The notes beneath the pieces were generated by a model that saw nothing but the letters and a program-made list of their open reading frames with translations, was not told where the DNA came from and made no database searches. Below are positions 1-6,539 of a stretch of DNA of 9,395 nt, one piece after another. A program made the position numbers and the translations under genes. Origin of the DNA: Chthoniobacterales bacterium (GTDB lineage: Bacteria > Verrucomicrobiota > Verrucomicrobiia > Chthoniobacterales > UBA10450); the NCBI GenBank assembly GCA_013695905.1, contig JACCZQ010000401.1:1-9395 (forward strand), given 5' to 3'. Within the stretch, counting starts at the first letter, position 1. Every line of letters starts with the position of its first letter.

Positions 1-447
1 GAGCAGGGCCGCCGCGACGAGGTTTAACAGAACCGCGCCGATCCAGACGAGCCCAAGCACACGCATCCACGAGCCCGCGAGCACCAGCTGCCCGGCGAGG
101 GCAGTGACGACGGCGCCGGCGATGACGCTGTGGAGACGGAAGTTTGGCAGGTTGCGAAAGAGACCAAAGGCGCGCAGCAGGTGAATGAGTCGCTTGCTGA
201 AAGCGAAGAACAGCATCCAGGAGAGCAGCACCAGCAGGACGACCGGCAGGAGAAGCAGCACCTGCTGCCACGCGGGGAGATGCGACAAGAGAAGGCGCGC
301 GGTGAAGAGGAACACGATCGCATGCATCGTGCCGCCGACGATGTTGGCCTCCAGCCAGTTGTTCTCGGTGCGGCTGGCGTTCCGGCCGCGCAGCTGCGCG
401 ATCAAACGCGGCAGCGCGAAGTAGAACTGCGGCTCACTGCCTTGCAT
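1..447 (-). CDS. Multi-span membrane protein, partial (C-terminus beyond the left edge)
   Basis: An open frame on the minus strand runs from an ATG at 447-445 off the left edge, giving 149 codons without a stop. I do not recognise the family. The first 35 residues or so are soluble (start MQGSEPQFYFALPRL), followed by four strongly hydrophobic stretches near residues 38-58, 63-85, 106-124 and 127-149. Between the second and third lies a basic stretch (SKRLIHLLRAFGLFRNLPNFRLH) expected on the cytoplasmic side. The start lies 14 bp inside the 3' end of the acyltransferase gene, which implies an operon and probable translational coupling, since no Shine-Dalgarno is evident. Company with an acyltransferase and a flavoprotein suggests a role in lipid or pigment handling at the membrane, but that is inference. 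Evidence for being a real gene is the hydrophobic pattern, the uninterrupted frame and the operon spacing. Confidence 0.72.
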   Translation of the reverse strand, partial: MQGSEPQFYFALPRLIAQLRGRNASRTENNWLEANIVGGTMHAIVFLFTARLLLSHLPAWQQVLLLLPVVLLVLLSWMLFFAFSKRLIHLLRAFGLFRNLPNFRLHSVIAGAVVTALAGQLVLAGSWMRVLGLVWIGAVLLNLVAAALL

Positions 448-1354
448 GAGTGACAAAAATCGGCGCGAAGGCGAACCATTGATCCCAATGCTGCGCGACG
501 ACGTGCTCGAGCACGCGGCACCACTCTGCGACTCCACGCGCGACGTCGGCCTCGCGTGACGTTTGCGTGCGGGTGACGACGATCGGCTCCGAGACGATGA
601 CGCGATAATGACGGTAGCCGCGGCGCGCGATGAACAGCGGGTAGATCGGCACCTGCGCGACCAGTCCGAGGGTGAACGGCCCTGCCGGGACCACGACGGG
701 ATGGCCAAACATTTCGCCCTCCGCGGTTCCGACCCCGGGGATGACGCGATCGCCCTGGATGGAAACGATCTCGCCGCGGCGCAGCGAGCTGAGCAGATCG
801 AACGAGAGCAGCGCGCCCGGTGTGTTGTAGGCAACTTTTATCGCCCCGGCGCCGCTCTGCTGCAGGGAGGCATCAAAGTGACGGCCGCTCAGCTGGTCGG
901 GCTCCGGGGCGCGGACCATCTGGATCTCGCGTCCGAACTTGCGCGCGAAGAGCGCGGCGCCGAGATCGTAGCTGCCCATGTGGGCGGTCACCACGATGGC
1001 GCCCCGTGCGGCGGCGAGCTGCTCCAGGTGTTCCGCCCCGACGATTTCGTAGCGGAACTCGGCGGCCGTGAGTTTAAAGTTGGTCGTCTCGGTAATGGTC
1101 CAGGCAAAGTTCCGCAGGGTGCGGAAGGCGCGGAAATGATTCGCGATGGCGGAGGAGCCGGGCAGCACCACCGCGAGGTTGCGGACGATGGCGCGGCGGG
1201 CGGGTGCCGCGAAAAAGAAGAAGAACACCGTCATCAGGAACAGCAGCACCGGCTGCAGAAAGAACGGAACGTCCAGCAGCGCGAAGTCGAGGTACTCACG
1301 CCAGAAGACGCCGTGCACTGCGTAGCGGCGGAGTGGGTGTGGCGAATCTGACAT
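434..1354 (-). CDS. LpxL/HtrB-type lysophospholipid (lauroyl-type) acyltransferase
   Basis: A 306-residue protein of the LpxL/HtrB (LABLAT) acyltransferase family, which moves an acyl chain from acyl-ACP or acyl-CoA to a lipid or glycolipid hydroxyl at the inner membrane. Seen: a hydrophobic N-terminal anchor around residues 23-50 that includes five consecutive Phe (44-48); the HX4D catalytic signature HMGSYD with H125 and D130; IQGDR at 199-203; a GHPVVVPAGPFTLG block at 217-230; and the C-terminal HWDQWFAF at 289-296, all in the order usual for the family. Length is normal (about 300). I chose the ATG at 1354 (MSDSPHPLRRY): the frame extends to 1498, but that extension lies inside the end of the flavoprotein gene and reads as Cys/Arg-rich nonsense. 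It sits 29 bp after the flavoprotein stop and overlaps the next gene by 14 bp. The acceptor is unknown; lipid A, an ornithine-type lipid or an aryl-polyene-like pigment are all possible. Confidence 0.88.
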   Translation of the reverse strand: MSDSPHPLRRYAVHGVFWREYLDFALLDVPFFLQPVLLFLMTVFFFFFAAPARRAIVRNLAVVLPGSSAIANHFRAFRTLRNFAWTITETTNFKLTAAEFRYEIVGAEHLEQLAAARGAIVVTAHMGSYDLGAALFARKFGREIQMVRAPEPDQLSGRHFDASLQQSGAGAIKVAYNTPGALLSFDLLSSLRRGEIVSIQGDRVIPGVGTAEGEMFGHPVVVPAGPFTLGLVAQVPIYPLFIARRGYRHYRVIVSEPIVVTRTQTSREADVARGVAEWCRVLEHVVAQHWDQWFAFAPIFVTHARQ

Positions 1355-1383
1355 GCTATGCAGCTCGCCGCCGGATGAGCGAA

Positions 1384-2937
1384 TCAAGCGCGGGAGGCAG
1401 CAACGGTATCGGACACTCCCGAAGGTGCAGCGGCAACAGCAGGCGCGCTTTTGTTGGCCCGAAGCATCAGGCGCAGGTTCGTCAGCTCGGCGCGCCACCA
1501 GCGGAAGAGGCCTTTCTGGATGAGCTTCCGCACGCGTGCGTCGGGGACGAAGCCATCGTAAAGCTCGCGCCAGCCGGCGTTGCGGCTGCCGAAGTAGCCG
1601 GTGGCTTTCCGCCGCTTCGCCAGCGTGACGAGGCGGCGGTTATAGAATTTCATCATGCCGCCGAAGATGCGGCCGGGCGCGCCCTCGAAGGGGAGATCGA
1701 AGAAGGCGCGCTCGGGATTTTTGTAGAGCGGGATGACGAGGCCGATGAAGTAGGTGCCGACGTCGAGGAGGAGCGCGGCCGACATGAGCTCGGCGTCGCC
1801 CATGTAGTGATACTTGTCCTTGTAAAGAGTCTCGAACCAGGAGCGATACATCACCGGATATTGCTCGCGGTAATAGCGGACGCGCTCCGTGACGTCTTCG
1901 CCGGCGATGCTGCGCGCGACGAAATCGGCGACGTAGTAGCTGGTGTAGGAACAGAAATCGAGGCCGGGGCTGTAAAGTGGATCGATGAATCCGGCGGCGT
2001 CGCCGACGAGCGCCCAGCCGTCGCCGCAGACCTTGTCGGCGGAGTACGGCAGCGCGGAGAAAGCGTGCACGTCGCCTTCCACGACTTTGGCATGGCCGAA
2101 GATTTCGCGGCCGATGGCGTTGTTCAGGAGGTGTGACTGGAGGCGCTCGCTGAGGTTGGCGCCTTCGGGGAGTGTGAAAATGCGCGAGTCGTAAACGAGC
2201 CCGGCACTGACGTCGCCGCCGCGGAGCGGAATGATCCAGCACCACCAGCCGTCGCCCATGAGGTGGTTGGTGGCCCAGGAGCGGCTGGTCCGGCAGGCGT
2301 TGGCGTAGGCGGGGAAGCGCTCCCGCCATTCGTAGCTGTCCCAGTCTTTCACGCCGGTAAAACGCGCCCACACGGCGTTGATCGGGTGCTCGGTGTTTTG
2401 GCGGAAGTGGCCGAGCTTCCGCGCGAGGAGGGCGGCGCGGCCGCTGGCGTCGATGAGCCAGCGGGTGGAGATGGTGCGCTCGGCATCATGGGTCCTATAG
2501 GTCACCTGGGACCTATCCCCCAACACCACCTGCGTAACCTTTGCCGGACGCACCAACTCGCAACCGGCGGCGACCGCATTCTCGAGCATGTGCTGGTCGA
2601 GTGTCGCGCGATCGACCTGGAAGGTGGGGAGCCGCGTCTGGTAATGCGCGCCGATCTCCACGCAGTCGTCGAACTGCTGAGTGGGCGAATTCGAGAACCA
2701 CATCCGCAGCCCCTGTTTCGCGAGCTGATGGTGCCCGAGATAATTCGTGAGCCCGAGAATGCGGGTCATGTAGCAGCTGCTGACTTCGGTGGTCGATTCC
2801 CCGACTTTGCGATCGAATTCCTCCGCCTTCTCGATGAGGAGGACGCGGGCATTCGGCTGCTGGCGCTTGGTCATGAGCGCCGTAGCCGCGCCGGAAAAGG
2901 CGCCGCCGATGATGACGGCGTCGTAGTCGAATTGCAT
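1384..2937 (-). CDS. FAD-dependent oxidoreductase, tryptophan-halogenase-like
   Basis: A 517-residue flavoprotein resembling the flavin-dependent halogenase/monooxygenase family (Trp_halogenase type). Seen in order: an N-terminal Rossmann motif VIIGGAFSG (8-16) with Ala in place of the middle Gly of GxGxxG; an acidic strand end LLIEKAEEF (33-41); KVGESTT (44-50), the halogenase GES/GEA motif; Lys74 in LAKQGLRMWF, a candidate for the catalytic Lys of halogenases; W232-C-W234-I-I-P237, matching WxWxIP; and VGDAAGFIDPLYSPG (311-325), the second FAD-binding motif. Family members halogenate aromatic rings or act as hydroxylases/dehydrogenases; which applies here cannot be read from sequence. I chose the ATG at 2937 (MQFDYDAVIIGG) because the nucleotide-binding fold then begins at once; the frame opens earlier only through a TTG. 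The 20-odd C-terminal residues are Ala-rich and probably disordered. It is first in a leftward operon with the acyltransferase. A palindromic element encodes residues 141-150. Confidence 0.85.
   Translation of the reverse strand: MQFDYDAVIIGGAFSGAATALMTKRQQPNARVLLIEKAEEFDRKVGESTTEVSSCYMTRILGLTNYLGHHQLAKQGLRMWFSNSPTQQFDDCVEIGAHYQTRLPTFQVDRATLDQHMLENAVAAGCELVRPAKVTQVVLGDRSQVTYRTHDAERTISTRWLIDASGRAALLARKLGHFRQNTEHPINAVWARFTGVKDWDSYEWRERFPAYANACRTSRSWATNHLMGDGWWCWIIPLRGGDVSAGLVYDSRIFTLPEGANLSERLQSHLLNNAIGREIFGHAKVVEGDVHAFSALPYSADKVCGDGWALVGDAAGFIDPLYSPGLDFCSYTSYYVADFVARSIAGEDVTERVRYYREQYPVMYRSWFETLYKDKYHYMGDAELMSAALLLDVGTYFIGLVIPLYKNPERAFFDLPFEGAPGRIFGGMMKFYNRRLVTLAKRRKATGYFGSRNAGWRELYDGFVPDARVRKLIQKGLFRWWRAELTNLRLMLRANKSAPAVAAAPSGVSDTVAASRA
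2497..2516. repeat. Short palindromic element inside the flavoprotein gene
   Basis: A perfect 7-bp inverted repeat, ATAGGTC (2497-2503) and GACCTAT (2510-2516), encloses a 6-base loop ACCTGG. It overlaps an 8-bp palindrome CCTATAGG (2494-2501) and a second inverted pair GGTCC (2491-2495)/GGACC (2509-2513). The AT-containing GGTCCTATAGG-type motif stands out from the GC-rich codons around it. On the coding strand it is read in frame as about ten residues (DRSQVTYRTH) in a variable stretch before the conserved WLIDASGR. It could be a copy of a dispersed palindromic repeat or simply coding sequence under no constraint; a genome-wide count is needed to separate these. Confidence 0.5.
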
Positions 2938-3050
2938 CGCAGCGAAAACGATGGACGCAGCCGCTGCCGAACGCAACGCAGGCAGGTGCGCCGCCGCCTA
3001 ACGATGCCGCTTGTCCAAGGCGCTGGCGGTCTGCCCGAACCGGCAGCTGA

Positions 3051-3563
3051 GAAGGACGTTCCCCCGGCATCTGCCTCGGCTACCGGCTCTCGACGCCGGG
3101 CGGTGACATCGTTTACCTGCCGGATCATGAAGCTTACGAGCGGTGTGAGGCGGAGCGGCAAAAAGCGGAGCGAGAGACCTCCGCGCACGGCCTCGAGGAC
3201 GCGCGGATCCAGGACCAGAAGGTGGTGGATTTCATCCGTGATGCGGAGGTGGTGATCGCCGATTCGCAATACAACATCGCGGAATATCCCTCGCGTCGGG
3301 GGTGGGGGCACACCTGCGCGGAGGATACGGTGCAGATGGCGCTCCGCGGACACGTGCGACGGCTTTTCCTTTTCCACCACGATCCGGATCGGACGGACGA
3401 AAATCTCGATGCGCTGGTGGAGCGGCAGCGTGAGCGGGTGGAGCAAAGCGGGCAGACCCTGCGGATCAGCGCCGCGCGGGAAGGCGAGGAAGTGGTGCTC
3501 GAGAACAGGGACGGACCGGACCGGAAGCTGCTCCGTCAATCAGCCGCGGCTTCGGCGGAATAA
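3051..3563 (+). pseudogene. 5'-truncated metallo-beta-lactamase-fold hydrolase (C-terminal remnant)
   Basis: The plus-strand frame after the TGA at 3048 encodes 170 residues that match the C-terminal part of MBL-fold phosphodiesterase-like hydrolases. Seen: SPGICLGYRL (the usual HPG...GYR strand), DIVYLPDHEAYE (the TD/PDxE metal-bridging region), VVIADSQYNIAEYPSRRGWGH (DAQY..EY..GWGH) and RLFLFHHDPDRTDENLDAL (LFHHDP). The N-terminal half of about 150 residues with the HxHxDH metal site is absent: upstream are only 113 bases before the divergent flavoprotein gene, and no frame there resembles it. There is no ATG in the frame; the only plausible start is GTG at 3222, which would give a 113-residue piece lacking most metal ligands. 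The match begins near 3060, so the break lies close to there. The end overlaps the 3' end of mtfA by 28 bp. I call it a remnant, although the surviving reading frame is intact, so the loss may be recent or the piece may still be selected. Confidence 0.8.
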
Positions 3564-4324
3564 CGCACCGGGTCTTGCTGGAAGAACTTCGCCAGGACCG
3601 TGTAGAGTTGCGGGTGGCGCTGCTGCACAGCATGCGGCTTTTCGAAGAAGGCTTCTGTGACGACGGCGAAGAATTCAGCGGGATTGCTAGCGCCGTAAGT
3701 GTCGAAAACGGAGGGCGCGCCTGATTCTTCGGCGACGCGGAGCTGCGCGAACTCGCGGCTCATGATGCGCGCCCAGGCGCGGTATTCGGCGCCGGTCCCG
3801 AGCAGCGGGGCGCCATCGGTGCTGGCGTCCTCGAAGTCGAGCTGATGCGCGAACTCGTGCAGCACGAGATTTTGACCATCTGCGGGATCAGCCGCGCCGC
3901 GCTTGGCGGCGTCCCATGCGAGGACGACGGTGTCGAGCCGCTGCTGGGTGTGACCGAGCAACGTGTCGTCGCCTTCTTCCCAGATGTGGCCGCTGACCGG
4001 CTGGTGTCGCCGTGCGATGTAGGTGGAGGGATAGACGAGGATGGAAACAAGCTGCGGGTAGTAATCGGTCTCGCGGTGGAGCAGGAGCACGCAGGCCTGA
4101 GCAGCGATGGTGACCTTGATCTCTTCGGTTAATTCGAGGCCGCCGCAGCCTTCGAAATTTTTCTCGGCGAGGAAGACCTGCACATGCCCGAGCAGCTCCT
4201 GCTGGTCGTTCGATGGGAGGCGCGTGAAGAGCGGGAGATTACGGCGGAGGATCTCCTTCCACTGGTTAGGCACGGCGCGGGCACGGAGTTCTGCGCGCCG
4301 ACGATTTTTGAAGAAGCCGAACAT
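3536..4324 (-). CDS. mtfA: MtfA-type zinc-dependent peptidase
   Basis: A 262-residue protein of the MtfA (YeeI, Mlc titration factor A) family, close to the 265 residues of the E. coli protein. Seen: an N-terminal MFGFFKNRRR; HEFAH at 156-160 within LVLHEFAHQLDFED, giving the HExxH zinc ligands; and NPAEFFAVVTEAFFEKP around 214-230, with E224 as the probable third ligand. In E. coli MtfA is a cytosolic metallopeptidase that binds and inactivates the glucose repressor Mlc and so affects ptsG; no Mlc or PTS gene is in this window, so the partner here is unknown. I chose the ATG at 4324 because the family begins with this short Phe/Lys-rich segment; an earlier ATG at 4384 would overlap the divergent amidohydrolase start. 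It is transcribed away from the amidohydrolase across a 50-bp gap and ends inside the MBL remnant. Confidence 0.92.
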   Translation of the reverse strand: MFGFFKNRRRAELRARAVPNQWKEILRRNLPLFTRLPSNDQQELLGHVQVFLAEKNFEGCGGLELTEEIKVTIAAQACVLLLHRETDYYPQLVSILVYPSTYIARRHQPVSGHIWEEGDDTLLGHTQQRLDTVVLAWDAAKRGAADPADGQNLVLHEFAHQLDFEDASTDGAPLLGTGAEYRAWARIMSREFAQLRVAEESGAPSVFDTYGASNPAEFFAVVTEAFFEKPHAVQQRHPQLYTVLAKFFQQDPVRYSAEAAAD

Positions 4325-4374
4325 TGTGGTGGAGTGCTGCCATCCTCTATGCTCCTCGTTTGCTCGGAAATCCA

Positions 4375-5346
4375 ATGACAACACGGCTCGATGCGCACGT
4401 TCACATGGTGGGGAACGGTGTCGGCGGCTCGGGCGGGTGGCTGCGGCTGGGCGGTTGGTATCGGTGGCTGGCGAGCTTCATGGTGCAGCAGCTGGGGTTT
4501 CCCTCGGATGTGCTCGAGCGGGACCTGGAGGCGATTTACGCGGAGCATCTGCTCGGGCTGGTGCGCGGCTCTTCCATGGATGCGGTGGTGCTGCTCGCAC
4601 ATGAGCAAGTTTATGATCCGGATGGGACTCTGCGGCGTGATCTCGGCACGATGTATGTGCCGAATGATGTGGTGCTGGAGCTCGCCGAGCGGCACCGGGA
4701 GTTTCTCCCAGGGGTGAGCATTCACCCGGCGCGGGCGGATGCGATCGAGGAGCTGGAGCGTTGCCTCGCGCGTGGTGCGGTTTTGATGAAGTGTCTGCCG
4801 AATTGTCAGAACATCGATCCAACCGAGGTGCGGTATCGCCGTTTCTGGGAACGAATGGCGGAGGCGGGGCTGCCGCTGCTCGCGCACACGGGCGGCGAGA
4901 ACACGGTGCAGGAGGTGAACGCGCGCCTGGCGGATCCGAAGCTGTTGCGCGGGCCGCTGGAGTGCGGGGTGACGGTGATCGCCGGTCATTGCGCGACGAA
5001 GAGCGGGCCGTTCGATCGGGATTTTTTCGATGACTGGGTGCGGATGATTGCGGAGTTTCCGAACCTCTACGGCGACAACAGCGCGATGGTGTCGCTGAAT
5101 CGCTGCGGGCATCTGCAGGATTGTGTGCGGCCGGAGATCGAGCCGCGGATAGTGCACGGCAGTGATTTTCCGGTGCCTGTGCTGGGACATCGGCTCTGGC
5201 TGAGTGGCTCGGTGGAGTGGAAAGATTTTCGCGAACTGCAGAAGGTGAAGAATCCGCTGGAGCGCGACTGGAAATTTAAGGAGCGGCTCGGATTTTCCGA
5301 CGCGACCCGCACCCGCGCAGCAAACCTCCTCCGTCTGCCGAGATGA
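4375..5346 (+). CDS. Amidohydrolase_2-type metal-dependent hydrolase (TIM barrel)
   Basis: A 323-residue protein of the amidohydrolase-related (Amidohydro_2) family, whose members hydrolyse or decarboxylate small substrates, often lactones or aromatic acids, with one divalent metal. Seen in order: LDAHVHMVG with H8 and H10 on the first strand; VLMKCLPN (137-143) with K139; PLLAHTGGE (167-175) with H171; VIAGHCAT (201-208) with H205; and VHGSDFPVP (260-268) with the expected metal/catalytic D264. A Gly/Trp-rich insert follows the HxH motif (GNGVGGSGGWLRLGGWYRW). I chose the ATG at 4375 because it puts HxH at the family's usual position; GGAA about 6 bases upstream is a weak ribosome site. The stop overlaps nagA as ATGA, so the two are very likely co-translated. 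The substrate is unknown; the pairing hints at a step near amino-sugar breakdown. Confidence 0.85.
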   Translation: MTTRLDAHVHMVGNGVGGSGGWLRLGGWYRWLASFMVQQLGFPSDVLERDLEAIYAEHLLGLVRGSSMDAVVLLAHEQVYDPDGTLRRDLGTMYVPNDVVLELAERHREFLPGVSIHPARADAIEELERCLARGAVLMKCLPNCQNIDPTEVRYRRFWERMAEAGLPLLAHTGGENTVQEVNARLADPKLLRGPLECGVTVIAGHCATKSGPFDRDFFDDWVRMIAEFPNLYGDNSAMVSLNRCGHLQDCVRPEIEPRIVHGSDFPVPVLGHRLWLSGSVEWKDFRELQKVKNPLERDWKFKERLGFSDATRTRAANLLRLPR

Positions 5347-6539
5347 TTTTCACGAACACGCGTCTTGTTTTCCCTGATGGAGTCCGGGATGGGCTGGAGG
5401 TGGTCTGCTCCGGGGGGCGGATCGTGGAGATCCGGTCCGCAGATGAGGGAGTGGTGCGGGAAGGGATCGATCTGGAGGGGAATTATCTCGCTCCGGGATT
5501 TGTGGATCTGCATCTGCATGGCGCCGTCGGGCGCGATACGATGGAGGGGACGCCGGAGGCGTTTCGGGCGATCTGTGATTATCACGCGAGCGGTGGAACG
5601 ACTTCGCTGCTCCTGACGACGGCGACGGCTCCGCTGCCGAGGATTCTGGAGGTGCTGCGGGCGGTCCGAAGCTCGATGCCGGAGGTGAAGCAAATCCGCG
5701 GCGTGCATGTGGAGGGGCCGTTTCTTTCGCCGCAACGAGCGGGTGCGCAGAGCGTCGAATTTCTGCGCGAGCCGGACGCGGAGGCGGTGGGGGAGTTGCT
5801 CGAGTATTCCGATGTGATCAGGCGGGTGACGCTGGCGCCGGAGCTGCCCGGCGCGCTGGCGGCGATCGAGCAATTCGCGGCCCACGGGATCGCGGTGAGC
5901 GGTGGCCACAGCGACGCGTGGGATGAGGAGGCGCAGGTGGCGTTTGAACGCGGGATGCGGCATGTCACGCATACGTTCAATTGCATGTCTTCAGCGCGCC
6001 GGCGCGGTGCGGAGCGCGTCGCGGGGTTGCTGGAGTTCGCGCTGAGCGAGCCGGAGATCGTGTGCGAATTGATCGCGGACGGTCGCCATGTGTCGCCAAC
6101 GCTGATGCGAATGCTCTATCGCGCGAAAGGCGCAGGTGGCATCTGCTTGGTGACGGATGCAACGGCGGGCGCGGGGTTGCCGGAAGGGTCGGAATTTCAG
6201 CTCGCCGGCCGGGCATGTGTGACAGAGCAGGGCGCCTGCTGGCTGGCGGATCGCTCGGCGCTGGCGGGGAGCGCGGCCCGGATGATCGATCTGGTGCGGG
6301 TGATGGTGCGAGAGGTGGGGGTGCCGTTGCACGAGGCAGTGATGATGGCGACGCTGAATCCGGCGCGCGCGCTTGGCAGCGGGACGAAAGGAAGGATCGC
6401 AGCGGGAGCGGATGCTGACTTTGTGGTGTTCTCGCCCGCGCTGGAGGTGCGGCAGACGTTTGTCGGGGGCGAGCGGGTGTTCGCTACTCTAAGGAGAGGA
6501 GGAAGCGCGCGGCGTCGAGGGACGCGGCGGGACGGCTGA
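5343..6539 (+). CDS. nagA: N-acetylglucosamine-6-phosphate deacetylase
   Basis: A 398-residue enzyme of the NagA family, which removes acetate from GlcNAc-6-phosphate to give glucosamine-6-phosphate in the cytoplasm, feeding glycolysis or cell-wall precursor recycling. Seen: APGFVDLHLHGAVG (50-63) with H57 and H59; GVHVEGPFLSP (120-130) with E124 as metal ligand; SGGHSDA (186-192) with H189; VTHTFNCMS (208-216) with H210; DGRHVSP (246-252) with the substrate-contacting H249; LVTDATAGAG (269-278) with catalytic D272; and GRIAAGADADFVVF near the C-terminus. Its ATG overlaps the preceding stop (ATGA) and it has no ribosome site of its own. The family normally ends near the VGGERVFAT strand; here an Arg-rich tail of about 15 residues (RRGGSARRRGTRRDG) follows, encoded entirely opposite the end of the convergent glycosyltransferase gene. 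Confidence 0.93.
   Translation: MIFTNTRLVFPDGVRDGLEVVCSGGRIVEIRSADEGVVREGIDLEGNYLAPGFVDLHLHGAVGRDTMEGTPEAFRAICDYHASGGTTSLLLTTATAPLPRILEVLRAVRSSMPEVKQIRGVHVEGPFLSPQRAGAQSVEFLREPDAEAVGELLEYSDVIRRVTLAPELPGALAAIEQFAAHGIAVSGGHSDAWDEEAQVAFERGMRHVTHTFNCMSSARRRGAERVAGLLEFALSEPEIVCELIADGRHVSPTLMRMLYRAKGAGGICLVTDATAGAGLPEGSEFQLAGRACVTEQGACWLADRSALAGSAARMIDLVRVMVREVGVPLHEAVMMATLNPARALGSGTKGRIAAGADADFVVFSPALEVRQTFVGGERVFATLRRGGSARRRGTRRDG

Noticed and set aside
563..1351. 262-codon plus-strand frame opposite the acyltransferase
   Set aside because: It is rich in Arg, Asp and Gly with no recognisable motif and lies fully antisense to a gene with clear family signatures; it results from GC-rich codon bias.
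1355..1498. N-terminal extension of the acyltransferase to an upstream start at 1498
   Set aside because: The added 48 residues are Cys/Arg-rich, lie within the flavoprotein gene, and the family starts near the ATG at 1354.
1204..2136. 310-codon plus-strand frame opposite the flavoprotein and acyltransferase junction
   Set aside because: It has low-complexity Ala/Glu/Val composition, no motifs, and is antisense to conserved halogenase-type motifs.
2938..3050. Promoter for the leftward flavoprotein operon in the 113-bp gap
   Set aside because: I looked for -35/-10 pairs on the minus strand and found only weak partial matches, so no site is called.
2263..3255. 330-codon plus-strand frame running into the MBL remnant region
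   Set aside because: Its end overlaps the remnant in a different frame and gives a Ser/Arg-rich non-protein; I also checked it as a source of the missing MBL N-terminus and found no HxHxDH-like motif.
2871..3539. 222-codon minus-strand frame opposite the MBL remnant
   Set aside because: The plus strand here carries recognisable MBL motifs; the antisense frame has none and also overlaps the flavoprotein start.
6488..6499. Possible terminator hairpin between nagA and the glycosyltransferase gene (CTCTAAGGAGAG)
   Set aside because: The stem is only 4 bp, lies within coding sequence of both genes and has no T-tract.
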